DNA from: Phocaeicola dorei
GTDB lineage: Bacteria; Bacteroidota; Bacteroidia; Bacteroidales; Bacteroidaceae
NCBI RefSeq assembly: GCF_013009555.1
Contig: NZ_CP046176.1
Span: 1,271,501-1,335,500 of the forward strand
DNA length: 64,000 nt
Direction: 5' to 3'
Positions 16,904-25,819 of the stretch are shown here, in pieces. The notes under the pieces are model-generated. The model ran no database searches and was not told where the DNA came from. It saw only the letters and a list, made by a program, of their open reading frames with translations. Both the position numbers and the translations under genes were made by a program. Every line of letters begins with the position of its first letter. The first letter of the stretch is position 1.

Positions 16904-17257
16904 CTCTTTATTTGTTATGAAAGGGAAGATTGGAGCAGAAAAAACGACTTTCTTGCTAAAAACATTTAAAAAAAGGAGAGAAAGATAGGGAAAAAATGGA
17001 AGAATGATTTCTTCTAATGGTTTGATTATTATAGAAATGGTTTCAAGTGAAACGGTTGATAGAGGAACGGTGTTATTTATTCTTAAAGGGGGGATATGTT
17101 TGAATTGTATTTGTTATGATATTTTTGGGGGGAAGTATATGGTAAATCGTTTGTATGTTTTTTAGGGGGAGTTGTCAGGTTATCTCCCCCCCCCTAAATA
17201 TTTTATGTATTATCGTATAGAATTAACTGTCACGGCATAAATATATAGAAGAAAAGA
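16904..17257. other. Intergenic region with G-runs and a long C-run
   Basis: No ORF is credible in these 354 bases. G-runs occur at 17088-17093 (6), 17127-17132 (6) and 17165-17169 (5), and a run of 9 C at 17186-17194. The last two can pair: GGGGGAG at 17165-17171 with CTCCCCC at 17184-17190, loop of 12. There is no T-run on either side, so it is a weak terminator candidate for the DUF4468 gene. Confidence 0.45.
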
Positions 17258-18355
17258 TTATTTTATTACTTCACCTACATACATATTATATGCCTTCTGG
17301 CCGTTGTTACTGGGGTTCATCTTTTTTGCTTCCTCACCGGTAACTGTCTGTTTCATCAGTTTCTTACAGTTTACTATCAACCACGGCTCACTACTACCTT
17401 GCTTGTAGAACGAAATTTTATAATTATCGCTTTGATCCATTAGCATATTGCCCATTGATTTGGATTGGTCAATTATGCAGAATGCTACTTCTTTGCCGAA
17501 TAACTGACCGAAACCTCCCCAACATTCTTTACCAATTTCGAATTGTTCATCGTTTCCGGCAGTAATTGTCATACGTGAAGATGCCTTGATTTGGTCATCT
17601 ATGCTTTGTTCTTTGCTAGGAGTTACATTATTGGCTACTTTTATTTCGGTATTACCCTCAGAACCACCGATGATAGCCGGTTGGGCAGGGGGAGTTACCG
17701 GAGTGGCGGTAATGATTGTGGTTGTATTTGATATCGGAGTGGCTGTTACACCCGAAGTAGGAGCAACTGCAATTTGTGAGTTGTTCAAGACTTTGTTGCC
17801 CAATGTATCTTGGATGGATTTGAACAGTGTGTCTTTCAAGTCAATTGTTTCTCTTCTGAATTTGCCGCAGATGGGAGCCAGTTTGGTTTTCGATTTGTTT
17901 AAAGCCATATCGTCTACAATCCATTCCTCTGCGCTGTATTTTTCTCCTCCGTCACGAGCTTCATCATACCAATAGCGGATACGGGTCATTTCGATATCAC
18001 ATTTTCCGTTTCCGCAGGTGATAAACATCTGATAATAAATTCTGGTTCTGTCCAATGACAATGCAGAGGATGAGAATACCAGATATTCTTCGCCACCTGC
18101 TGCAATGGTTCCTTCATCTTCATTGGTGTAAAGAACACGTGCATTGAACTTGCCTTCGGGCTTGAAACGTTCTGTAGCCCATTTCAGCATTGTCTCATAT
18201 AGCTGGTCTTTCGTTAAAGACGGTGCCTGTATTTCTGTTTTGAAAGAAACTTTACCGTCATCCAAAGTTATTGCTCCCGCCAGATATTTGGGATCTGTCT
18301 GTGCCATAGCGATGAATGGCAGGCATAAGAGCATTAAAAAAAGAATTTTCTTCAT
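17258..18355 (-). CDS. Exported DUF4468-type protein
   Basis: From the ATG at 18355 the protein has 365 residues with signal peptide MKKILFLMLLCLPFIAMA. Residues 30-170 resemble the DUF4468 (TBP-like fold) domain of Bacteroidetes: LDDGKVSFKTEIQAPSLTKD, then LYETMLKWATERF. A Thr/Pro/Val-rich linker follows, and residues 270-365 form a separate mixed domain with ECWGGFGQLFGKEVAFCIID. The upstream start at 18391 lies within the -7 box and is rejected. Function is unknown; it is probably periplasmic or surface-associated. It stands alone between a terminator and an intergenic region. Confidence 0.7.
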   Translation of the reverse strand: MKKILFLMLLCLPFIAMAQTDPKYLAGAITLDDGKVSFKTEIQAPSLTKDQLYETMLKWATERFKPEGKFNARVLYTNEDEGTIAAGGEEYLVFSSSALSLDRTRIYYQMFITCGNGKCDIEMTRIRYWYDEARDGGEKYSAEEWIVDDMALNKSKTKLAPICGKFRRETIDLKDTLFKSIQDTLGNKVLNNSQIAVAPTSGVTATPISNTTTIITATPVTPPAQPAIIGGSEGNTEIKVANNVTPSKEQSIDDQIKASSRMTITAGNDEQFEIGKECWGGFGQLFGKEVAFCIIDQSKSMGNMLMDQSDNYKISFYKQGSSEPWLIVNCKKLMKQTVTGEEAKKMNPSNNGQKAYNMYVGEVIK

Positions 18356-18388
18356 AGTAATATATCTTATTTTATATTTTAATCTAAG

Positions 18389-18396
18389 CAAAGATA
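18389..18396 (-). promoter_or_regulatory. -7 box of the DUF4468 gene
   Basis: TATCTTTG on the minus strand is 33 bases upstream of the ATG at 18355; this decides the start codon. It follows directly after the terminator of the transketolase operon. Confidence 0.55.
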
Positions 18397-18401
18397 GGAA
18401 T

Positions 18402-18437
18402 AAAAAAAAAGAGAAGCTATAAAGCCTCTCTTTTTTT
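18402..18437 (-). terminator. Terminator of the tkt-rpiB operon
   Basis: On the minus strand GAGAGGC pairs with GCTTCTC around the loop TTTATA, with one mismatch, and a run of nine T follows. The complementary strand also has a T-run, so it may act both ways. Confidence 0.75.
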
Positions 18438-18461
18438 ACTTTTATTATTATTGCGTGAATT

Positions 18462-18896
18462 TTACTTTACAGGTATCTTTTCAATGCGTTTTTGGTGACG
18501 TCCGCCTTCAAAGCCGCTGTTAAAGAATTCATCTAATATTTTTTCAGCCATTTCATGGTCTATGAATCGTCCTGGCATTACCAGAACATTGGCATCATTG
18601 TGTTGACGTGACAAATGGGCTATCTCGGGAATCCAGCATAGTGCCGCACGGATACCCTGATGTTTGTTCAATGTCATGCTGATCCCTTCACCGCTTCCGC
18701 AAATAGCTACTCCGGGTCCGCATTCTCCGGCTTCTATAGCCAGTGCAAGCGGATGGGCGTAATCTGCATAGTCACAGCTTTCTGTACTGTATGTACCGAA
18801 ATCTTTGCATGGATAACCTTTTTCAGTCAACCATGTTTTTACAAACTCTTTCAGTTCAAATCCTGCATGATCGGATGCCAGTCCTACTTTTTTCAT
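18462..18896 (-). CDS. rpiB: Ribose-5-phosphate isomerase B
   Basis: The protein is 144 residues, standard for RpiB. The sequence shows ASDHAGFELK (residues 7-16), the catalytic Cys66 in AICGSGEG, and His99 in SRQHNDAN; these are the base and ring-opening residues of the LacAB/RpiB fold. It interconverts ribose 5-phosphate and ribulose 5-phosphate in the non-oxidative pentose phosphate pathway. The start codon overlaps the stop codon of transketolase by four bases (ATGA), so the two are translationally coupled. Confidence 0.92.
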   Translation of the reverse strand: MKKVGLASDHAGFELKEFVKTWLTEKGYPCKDFGTYSTESCDYADYAHPLALAIEAGECGPGVAICGSGEGISMTLNKHQGIRAALCWIPEIAHLSRQHNDANVLVMPGRFIDHEMAEKILDEFFNSGFEGGRHQKRIEKIPVK

Positions 18897-20905
18897 GCCA
18901 GCATTTCTTTTACTTGGTTATACACGTTCTGTGCGGTAAAGCCCAGCTTTTCATCCAATACTTTGTAAGGAGCGGAGAATCCGAATGATTCCAGACCGAA
19001 TACTTTACCGTTGGCACCTACCAAACCTTCAAGGTTTACAGGAAGACCGGCAGTCAGACCGAATACTTTAGCCTCTGTGGGAATGACACTGTTTTGGTAT
19101 TCCTTGCTTTGGCTGCGGAACAATCCCTCAGAAGGAGCGGATACGATACGTATTTTTATGCCATCCTTGCGGAGAAGTTCTGCACCTGCTTCCAAAGTGG
19201 AAACTTCGGAACCTGAAGCGACTAGGATTATATCCGGATTTTCGTCGGAACCTGCAACAATATAAGCGCCTTTTGCAGCCTGTGAGTAGTCGTTTCCTGC
19301 AGGCAGATTCGCGATATTCTGGCGGGAGAAGATTAGTGCGGTGGGGGTGCTGGTATTTTCCATGGCCAATTTCCACGCTACAGTGGTCTCTTCCGCATCT
19401 GCCGGACGGAGTACCAACATAGAATTGTGCCCTTTGTGGTTTTTCAGTTTTTCCATCAGGCGGATTTGTGCTTCTTGTTCTACCGGTTCGTGAGTAGGAC
19501 CGTCTTCACCTACACGGAATGCGTCGTGTGTCCAGATGAACTTGACGGGAAGTTCCATCAAGGCAGCCATACGTACGGCGGGTTTCATATAGTCTGAGAA
19601 TACGAAGAAAGTAGCACATGCAGCAATCACGCCTCCGTGAAGTGCCATACCTAGGCAGCAGCAAGCCATGGTTAATTCGGAAACACCTGCTTGCAGAAAC
19701 GCGCCGGTGAAGTCATCTTTAGTGAATGCATGTGTTTTCTTCAAGAAACCGTCGGTCTTGTCTGAGTTTGACAGGTCGGCCGAAGAAACAATCATGTTTT
19801 CTACTTCTGTAGCTAGTACACCGAGAACTTTGGCAGAAGCACTGCGTGTAGCATCTCCGGCTTTTTGTTCAATAGCATTCCAATTTACTTTCGGAGCTTT
19901 GCCTGAGAACCACAGTTCCAATTTAGCTGCCAGTTCGGGATTAGCTTTAGTCCATTCAGCTTTAGCTGCATATTTTTCTGCAACAATTTTTTTCAGTTCT
20001 TCTGCACGTTTGGCATACAACTCTTTTACTTCAGGGAAGATTTGGAAAGGATTGGTTGGATCGCCACCTAAGTTTTTGATTGTATTGATGTAAGCATCAC
20101 CTCCCAAAGGGGCACCGTGGGTGGCACAGTTACGTTCATAACTGGAATCATCCGCTTTGCGTGCACCTTTACCCATAATGGTCTTACCGATAATTAATGT
20201 GGGCTGACCGGTTACGGCTTTCGCTTCTGTCAGAGCTGTGCGGATTGCATCGGGATCATTACCATTGATAATAATTACTTTCCAGTGCCATGCTTCGTAT
20301 TTCTTGGCAACATCTTCGCTGGTAACAGCATCGGTAGCGGTAGACAGCTGGATGTCGTTTGAATCATAAAACATGATCAGATTGTCCAGTCCCAAATGAC
20401 CTGCCAAACGTCCTGCACCCTGAGAAATTTCTTCTTGAATGCCACCATCGGATATATAGGCATAGATAGTCTGGTCCATGACATTACCCAGACGGGCTTT
20501 CAGAAATTTGGCAGCGATAGCAGCACCTACTGCAAAAGTGTGTCCTTGTCCTAACGGACCGGAAGTATTTTCAATACCGCGCATGATGTCCACTTCAGGG
20601 TGTCCCGGAGTCGGACTTCCCCATTGACGGAACTGTGCCAGTTCTTCCATGGTGAACTTGCCGGTCAGTGCCAAAGTGGAATATAACATCGGTGACATGT
20701 GGCCTGGATCAAGGAAGAAACGGTCACGTCCTTCCCAACGCGGATTTTCAGGATCGTAAACTAAAAACTCAGAGAAAAGTACATTCACAAAATCAGCGCC
20801 ACCCATAGCTCCACCCGGATGTCCTGAATTAGCTTTCTCTACCATCGAAGCAGCCAGAATACGGATGTTGTCCGCTGCACGGTTCATAAGTTTCTTTTCG
20901 TTCAT
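18893..20905 (-). CDS. tkt: Transketolase
   Basis: The protein is 670 residues, the usual full length. The N-terminal TPP domain has HPGGAMGGADFVNVLF, the SDGGIQEEISQGAGRLAG magnesium/TPP motif near residue 150, and HGAPLGG near residue 265. The central pyrimidine-binding domain has THDAFRVGEDGPTHEPVEQ near residue 460. It moves two-carbon ketol units between sugar phosphates and so links pentoses from arabinose to glycolysis. Its promoter is separate from the arabinose operon just upstream, and rpiB follows with a four-base overlap. Confidence 0.93.
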   Translation of the reverse strand: MNEKKLMNRAADNIRILAASMVEKANSGHPGGAMGGADFVNVLFSEFLVYDPENPRWEGRDRFFLDPGHMSPMLYSTLALTGKFTMEELAQFRQWGSPTPGHPEVDIMRGIENTSGPLGQGHTFAVGAAIAAKFLKARLGNVMDQTIYAYISDGGIQEEISQGAGRLAGHLGLDNLIMFYDSNDIQLSTATDAVTSEDVAKKYEAWHWKVIIINGNDPDAIRTALTEAKAVTGQPTLIIGKTIMGKGARKADDSSYERNCATHGAPLGGDAYINTIKNLGGDPTNPFQIFPEVKELYAKRAEELKKIVAEKYAAKAEWTKANPELAAKLELWFSGKAPKVNWNAIEQKAGDATRSASAKVLGVLATEVENMIVSSADLSNSDKTDGFLKKTHAFTKDDFTGAFLQAGVSELTMACCCLGMALHGGVIAACATFFVFSDYMKPAVRMAALMELPVKFIWTHDAFRVGEDGPTHEPVEQEAQIRLMEKLKNHKGHNSMLVLRPADAEETTVAWKLAMENTSTPTALIFSRQNIANLPAGNDYSQAAKGAYIVAGSDENPDIILVASGSEVSTLEAGAELLRKDGIKIRIVSAPSEGLFRSQSKEYQNSVIPTEAKVFGLTAGLPVNLEGLVGANGKVFGLESFGFSAPYKVLDEKLGFTAQNVYNQVKEMLA

Positions 20906-20975
20906 ATTAAAATAATATTATAATTTGAATGCTATTAGTGAGTCGGTTTATCCTTGCTATTTTATTTAATATCTG

Positions 20976-20983
20976 CAAAGATA
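20976..20983 (-). promoter_or_regulatory. -7 box of the tkt-rpiB operon
   Basis: TATCTTTG on the minus strand lies about 70 bases upstream of the transketolase ATG. GTTG, a near match to the -33 TTTG, is 19 bases further upstream. Confidence 0.55.
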
Positions 20984-21039
20984 ACTCTTTATGTGTAAAC
21001 CACAACATGTAAAGAGGCTCTTTTTTAAACCTGTTTGAC

Positions 21040-22638
21040 TCACTTCTTAAATTGGGTCGCTGCTTCTTCAACAGGCAGTCCTGCCTTATAGTTTTCGATA
21101 TATGTGTTGAATCCGGCTACATCTTCGGCTGTTGGCGATATTTCAATACCGGCATCACCGGCGAATACTTTGTCTTCCAGAAAATCTGCCAGGGATTGTT
21201 TCTTTTCATTGTTGACAAGGTAAGAACCTAGCAGGGCGATTCCCCATGCGCCACCTTCACCGGCAGTTTCCATTACGGAAATAGGGGAGTTTATAGCTGC
21301 TGCAAGTATTCTCTGGCCTACACCTTTCGTCTTGAATAATCCGCCGTGTCCTGTGATTCTGTCTACTTTGATTTTCTCTTCATTGAAAAGAATGTCATTA
21401 CCTATCTTAAGAACTCCGACTGAAGCGTATAAATGGGTACGCATGAAGTTGGCGAGGCTGAATTTGTCATTTGCAGAACGTACAAACAATGGCCTTCCGT
21501 CGGCAAGTCCTGTCACGGGTTCACCTGAAATATAATTATATGAAATAAGACCACCGCAATCTGCATCACCTGCGAGCGCATGATTGTAAAGTTTTCCATA
21601 TAATTCATTCATATCTACAGGTATACCCAGCAGTTCTTGGTATTCCTTAAACAGATTGATCCAGGCATTGAGGTCGGAGGTGCAGTTGTTGCAATGTACC
21701 ATAGCTACAAGGCTTCCGTCGGGAGTGGTGACCATGTCAATCATTTCGTATGGCTTGGACAACTCTTTTTCCAACACAATCATGGAAAATGAGGAAGTGC
21801 CTGCTGATACATTCCCGGTACGTTGCTTGACAGCGTTGGTTGCTACCATGCCAGTTCCGGCATCTCCTTCCGGAGGACAGACAGGTATACCTGCTTTTAA
21901 ATGGCCCGACACGTCCAGCCTCTTGGCACCTTCTGGTGTAAGGAACCCTGCATTCTCGCCGGCGGGTAAGACTTTGGGCAGGATATCTGTCAGTTTCCAG
22001 GGGTATCCTTTAGGAGCTACCAACTTGTCGAACTTGGCTATCATTCCGGCAGAATAATTCTTGGTAGCCGGGTCTATGGGAAGCATTCCTGATGCATCAC
22101 CTATGCCCAGAACTTTTTGACCTGTAATTTGCCAATGAATGAAACCTGCAAGGGTGGTCAGATAGTCAATGTCACTTACGTGCTCTTCATTGTCTAAAAT
22201 AGCTTGGTATAAATGAGAAATGCTCCATCTCAGAGGAATATTATATACGAATAATTCAGATAAAGCGGCTGCTGCCGGACCGGTATTGGTGTTTCTCCAT
22301 GTACGGAAAGGTACAAGGATTTCTTCTTCTTTATTGAATGCCATATAACCATGCATCATGGCACTGACACCGATTGCTGCCAAGGTTTCTATTTCTGTGT
22401 CATATAGCTTTTTTACGTTGGAACGGAGATCTGCATAGCAGTCTTGCAGGCCATGCCAGATAGCTTCCACACTGTAAGTCCACAGTCCGTCTACCAATTG
22501 ATTTTCCCAGCTATGGCTTCCTTGGGCAATGGGCTTGTTTTCCTGGTCAATCAAAACAGCTTTGATTCGCGTTGATCCGAATTCTATGCCTAGAATAGCT
22601 TTTCCTGCTTCGATGGTTGATTTTGCATCTGATTTCAT
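21040..22638 (-). CDS. FGGY-family sugar kinase, probable L-ribulokinase
   Basis: The protein is 532 residues. It has the FGGY N-terminal phosphate loop ([20 protein letters not shown] near residue 17) and the C-terminal ATP-binding domain ([20 protein letters not shown] near residue 433, then [20 protein letters not shown]). FGGY kinases phosphorylate pentulose or similar sugars. Here the neighbours are araA and araD, so L-ribulose is the expected substrate and the gene stands in the araB position. It is not a close match in length or motifs to the enterobacterial AraB I remember, and is often annotated as xylulokinase in Bacteroides. It is the last gene of the arabinose operon. Confidence 0.82.
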   Translation of the reverse strand: MKSDAKSTIEAGKAILGIEFGSTRIKAVLIDQENKPIAQGSHSWENQLVDGLWTYSVEAIWHGLQDCYADLRSNVKKLYDTEIETLAAIGVSAMMHGYMAFNKEEEILVPFRTWRNTNTGPAAAALSELFVYNIPLRWSISHLYQAILDNEEHVSDIDYLTTLAGFIHWQITGQKVLGIGDASGMLPIDPATKNYSAGMIAKFDKLVAPKGYPWKLTDILPKVLPAGENAGFLTPEGAKRLDVSGHLKAGIPVCPPEGDAGTGMVATNAVKQRTGNVSAGTSSFSMIVLEKELSKPYEMIDMVTTPDGSLVAMVHCNNCTSDLNAWINLFKEYQELLGIPVDMNELYGKLYNHALAGDADCGGLISYNYISGEPVTGLADGRPLFVRSANDKFSLANFMRTHLYASVGVLKIGNDILFNEEKIKVDRITGHGGLFKTKGVGQRILAAAINSPISVMETAGEGGAWGIALLGSYLVNNEKKQSLADFLEDKVFAGDAGIEISPTAEDVAGFNTYIENYKAGLPVEEAATQFKK

Positions 22639-22687
22639 ATTAAAACCTATAATTTAAGGTACAACAATAATGATGATAAAATAAGGT

Positions 22688-22725
22688 GGGATGTGCCAAG
22701 AATCTTATTAGCCTTGACACATCCC
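22688..22725 (-). repeat. Hairpin between araA and the FGGY kinase
   Basis: GGGATGTG at 22688-22695 and CACATCCC at 22718-22725 are inverted repeats, with an inner CAAG/CTTG pair after one mismatch. There is no T-run, so this looks like an RNA processing or stability hairpin rather than a terminator. Confidence 0.5.
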
Positions 22726-22740
22726 CTCTTCATGGATGAA

Positions 22741-24270
22741 TTAGCAAAGTGCTTTGTTCAGCATATAGTAGACTTCGTTCATGCGAAGCTCTTTCTTGAA
22801 GTTGCTGATGGTAGTATCTTTGTCAATACGGATCATTTCGATACCTGCAATTTCAGCATAGTCTTCCCAATATTCTGCTGTCAGATCATAAGAGAAGCAA
22901 GAATGATGTGTTCCACCTGCCAGGATCCATGCGCCTGCACCTACTTCGAAATTAGGCATCGGAATCCACAGGGCGGAAGCAACCGGTAATTTGGGCAACG
23001 GTTTCGGTTCGATGCATTCTACGTCGTTCACGATCAGACGGAAACGGTTACCCAAGTCTACTACAGTGGCGGTACAACCTGAACCTACTTTTGAAGTGAA
23101 TACAAGACGGGCTGTCTGGCTCTTGCGAATACCTATACCTAGGAAGTGTACTTCCAGACGTGGTTTGGAAGCGGCGATAAGAGGACAAACTTCCAGCATA
23201 TGTGATTGCAGGATAGCACTGTTTGCACCATCGAAGTTCAATGTGTAATCTTCCAAGAAAGAACAACCTTGGGAAAGTCCTTGGTTCATCACCCATACAG
23301 TGCGGTAGAGAGCTGCTGATTTCCAGTCACCTTCCGCACCGAATCCGTAGCCTTCAGCCATCAGACGCTGGGAAGCCAGTCCCGGAATCTGATCGAAGTA
23401 GCTGCCGTCTGTTTGGCCCAAATCATCAAAATTAGTAGTGAATCCTTTAGCGCCTTTGGCTTTGAGGATGGCACGAAGAGCTAATTCGGCTTTTGCAGCA
23501 TTCCATACTTTCTGATAAGCTTCGGTTGATTTATCTTCTAATGAAGCATCGTGGTCGTATTCGTTAAAGTAAGTTGCTACAAGTGCTTCTACATCTGTAT
23601 CCTTGATATTTTTATGGTATTCCATCAGTTCGCTTGCCGGACAGTAATCTACGTGGTACCCCATACGTTGTTCTGCTTCCACTTTATCACCGTCAGTTAC
23701 AGCTACATTATTCATCTGATCGCCGAAACGGATGATCAGCATATCCTGAGAGTCTGCCCAACCTGCACAAACGCGCATCCAAACGGCAATCTTGTGCTGG
23801 GTGTCTTCGTCTTTCCAGTAACCTACCACTACTTTGCGGCGGATGCGCATACGGGTACAGATATGTCCGAATTCGCGGTCACCATGGGCGGATTGATTCA
23901 GATTCATGAAGTCCATATCCATGGTATCCCAAGGAATTTCCTTATTGAATTGAGTGTGTAGATGTAACAGTGGTTTCTTTAACTGCTGCAGACCGTGAAT
24001 CCACATTTTAGCAGGGGAGAAAGTGTGCATCCAAGTGATGACACCGATACATTTTTCATCGTTGTTGGCTGCTTTGAACACTGCTTCCACTTCTTTAGAA
24101 GAATTGGCTGTTCCTTTATATACTACTTTTACAGGAAGTTTCCCTGATTCGTTCAATCCGTTTACCATTTCATTGGAGTGAGCGTCTACTGCTACAACTG
24201 CGTCACCTCCGTACAGAAGCTGTGCTCCTGTTACAAACCATACTTCATACTGATCAAATGCTTTTTCCAT
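22741..24270 (-). CDS. araA: L-arabinose isomerase
   Basis: The protein is 509 residues, the usual size. It has the N-terminal EVWFVTGAQLLYG, the central GLASQRLMAEGYGFGAEGDW segment with the two catalytic Glu residues, and near the C-terminus GGTHHSCFSYDL with the metal-binding His. It converts L-arabinose to L-ribulose in the cytoplasm using a divalent metal. It is preceded by araD (39-base gap) and followed by the FGGY kinase (102-base gap containing a hairpin). Confidence 0.93.
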   Translation of the reverse strand: MEKAFDQYEVWFVTGAQLLYGGDAVVAVDAHSNEMVNGLNESGKLPVKVVYKGTANSSKEVEAVFKAANNDEKCIGVITWMHTFSPAKMWIHGLQQLKKPLLHLHTQFNKEIPWDTMDMDFMNLNQSAHGDREFGHICTRMRIRRKVVVGYWKDEDTQHKIAVWMRVCAGWADSQDMLIIRFGDQMNNVAVTDGDKVEAEQRMGYHVDYCPASELMEYHKNIKDTDVEALVATYFNEYDHDASLEDKSTEAYQKVWNAAKAELALRAILKAKGAKGFTTNFDDLGQTDGSYFDQIPGLASQRLMAEGYGFGAEGDWKSAALYRTVWVMNQGLSQGCSFLEDYTLNFDGANSAILQSHMLEVCPLIAASKPRLEVHFLGIGIRKSQTARLVFTSKVGSGCTATVVDLGNRFRLIVNDVECIEPKPLPKLPVASALWIPMPNFEVGAGAWILAGGTHHSCFSYDLTAEYWEDYAEIAGIEMIRIDKDTTISNFKKELRMNEVYYMLNKALC

Positions 24271-24309
24271 AATGTTATATTTTAAAAGGGTTATTAATTT
24301 CTTTGTTTC

Positions 24310-24996
24310 TTATTTCTGTCCATAATAGGCATTGGGACCGTGTTTGCGGCTGAAATGCTTTTCTATTAATAAAGAATTCATCGTTAAATGAGGGTTGGCG
24401 GCAAAAGCGATACTTGCCATTTGGGCTACCTGTTCCATGACTACTGCATTATGCACAGCATCATTGGCATCTTTTCCCCATGCAAAAGGACCATGATTTT
24501 TTACTAGTACTCCCGGAGTATGTACAGGGTTCAGTTTCTTGAAACGTTTCACAATCACATTGCCTGTTTCCTGTTCATAGGCACCTTTTACTTCCTCTTC
24601 TGTCATATCTGCGGTACAAGGAATGGCGTCATGGAAATAATCGGCATGAGTCGTTCCGATATTGGGAATATCCATTCCGGCTTGTGCCCAGGCGGTGGCA
24701 TAGGTGGAGTGGGTATGTACCACTCCACCTATTTCGGGGAATGCTTTATATAGAACTACATGGGTGGGAGTATCTGAAGACGGACGAAGAGAACCTTCTA
24801 CCACGTTGCCGTCCAGATTTACTACAACCATGTCTTCAGCTTTCATATCATCGTATGATACACCACTGGGTTTGATTACTACCAAGCCTGTTTCACGATC
24901 AATGGCAGAAACATTTCCCCATGTAAAAATAACTAGTCCGTGTTTCACCAAATCCAGATTGGCACGGAATACTTTTTCTTTTAATTTTTCTAACAT
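24310..24996 (-). CDS. araD: L-ribulose-5-phosphate 4-epimerase
   Basis: From the ATG at 24996 ([20 protein letters not shown]) the protein has 228 residues, as expected for AraD. An open frame continues upstream to 25128 but overlaps the Nudix gene and adds no family sequence. Class-II aldolase/epimerase motifs are present: [44 protein letters not shown], the zinc site [12 protein letters not shown], and [13 protein letters not shown]. It converts L-ribulose 5-phosphate to D-xylulose 5-phosphate, the substrate of the transketolase encoded nearby. Confidence 0.92.
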   Translation of the reverse strand: MLEKLKEKVFRANLDLVKHGLVIFTWGNVSAIDRETGLVVIKPSGVSYDDMKAEDMVVVNLDGNVVEGSLRPSSDTPTHVVLYKAFPEIGGVVHTHSTYATAWAQAGMDIPNIGTTHADYFHDAIPCTADMTEEEVKGAYEQETGNVIVKRFKKLNPVHTPGVLVKNHGPFAWGKDANDAVHNAVVMEQVAQMASIAFAANPHLTMNSLLIEKHFSRKHGPNAYYGQK

Positions 24997-25066
24997 AATG
25001 AATAATTGGGTAATGTGGCAATATGCTAATTTGTCAATTGGCAAATTATTGCATCGGCACATTATT

Positions 25067-25744
25067 TTAAAGTTTAAATTTCGGATCCTTTCTGTAGGCC
25101 TTATCATTAAATTTATAAAGATAAGCACCTCGTCGGGAACCTGATTTGTCTATCAAATCTGTTTTTTCAATGAAATCCATTTCGGCTACCCGCTTGCGGA
25201 AATTCCGCTTGTCCATCGGTTCGCCATAGATTGCTTCATATAGATTTTGCAACTGTGTCAGGGTAAACAATTCGGGCAGCAGGTTAAAACCAATTGGATT
25301 GTATGATGCTTTGTGCTTCATTAGTTCACGTGCTTTGGAAATCATGATCGGATGATCGAAAATGAGCTGTGGCAGTTCGTCTATTTTTGTCCAATGGGCA
25401 TTGTGCTGCTGCACTAGTTCCCTGTCATATTCATTTACATTGACTAAAGCATAATAGGCTACTGATATAACTCGTTCTCCTGGATCGCGCTCTAAGTCGC
25501 CAAATGTGCCTACTTGTTCCATATATACATTTTCCAATCCGGTCAGTTCTGCCAATACCCGTTTGGCGGCAGCGTCTACACTTTCGTCTTCTTGTACGAA
25601 TCCTCCCATCAAAGACCATTTTCCCATAGCTGGTTCAAAATTTCGTTTTAGTAGAAGCAGTTTTAATTCTCCTTCGTCAAAACCGAAAATGATACAGTCT
25701 ACAGATACATAGAATTTAGGATTTATGTTATAATAGGTGGTCAT
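25067..25744 (-). CDS. araR: NrtR/Nudix-type transcriptional regulator, probable AraR
   Basis: The protein is 225 residues. Residues 1-140 form a Nudix-like domain ([47 protein letters not shown]), but the Nudix box is altered ([14 protein letters not shown] in place of REx2EE), so catalysis is unlikely. The C-terminal third ([20 protein letters not shown], then [11 protein letters not shown]) is a winged helix as in NrtR/AraR regulators. A Nudix-type AraR has been described in Bacteroides thetaiotaomicron in the same operon position, where it responds to L-arabinose. Here too it lies between the symporter and araD. Its operator is probably the repeat pair at 28759-28809. Confidence 0.82.
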   Translation of the reverse strand: MTTYYNINPKFYVSVDCIIFGFDEGELKLLLLKRNFEPAMGKWSLMGGFVQEDESVDAAAKRVLAELTGLENVYMEQVGTFGDLERDPGERVISVAYYALVNVNEYDRELVQQHNAHWTKIDELPQLIFDHPIMISKARELMKHKASYNPIGFNLLPELFTLTQLQNLYEAIYGEPMDKRNFRKRVAEMDFIEKTDLIDKSGSRRGAYLYKFNDKAYRKDPKFKL

Positions 25745-25769
25745 GGTTTAGTGTCGGTTTAAAATTAAC

Positions 25770-25807
25770 AGGCTGTATTCTTCAAGATAATTCAAAGCAT
25801 ACAGCCT
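25770..25807 (-). repeat. Hairpin between the symporter and the Nudix regulator
   Basis: AGGCTGTAT at 25770-25778 and ATACAGCCT at 25799-25807 are perfect 9-bp inverted repeats around a 20-base loop. Without a strong T-run it may only attenuate or process the operon mRNA between the symporter and regulator genes. Confidence 0.5.
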
Positions 25808-25819
25808 TTAATTTATGGT

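Noticed and set aside
17085..17194. G-quadruplex
   Set aside because: The three G-runs are about 35 bases apart, too far for a typical quadruplex, and the fourth run is C on the same strand.
20925..20950. Additional AraR site upstream of transketolase
   Set aside because: Only about six bases (ATTAGT) match the candidate operator upstream of the arabinose operon, too few to support it.
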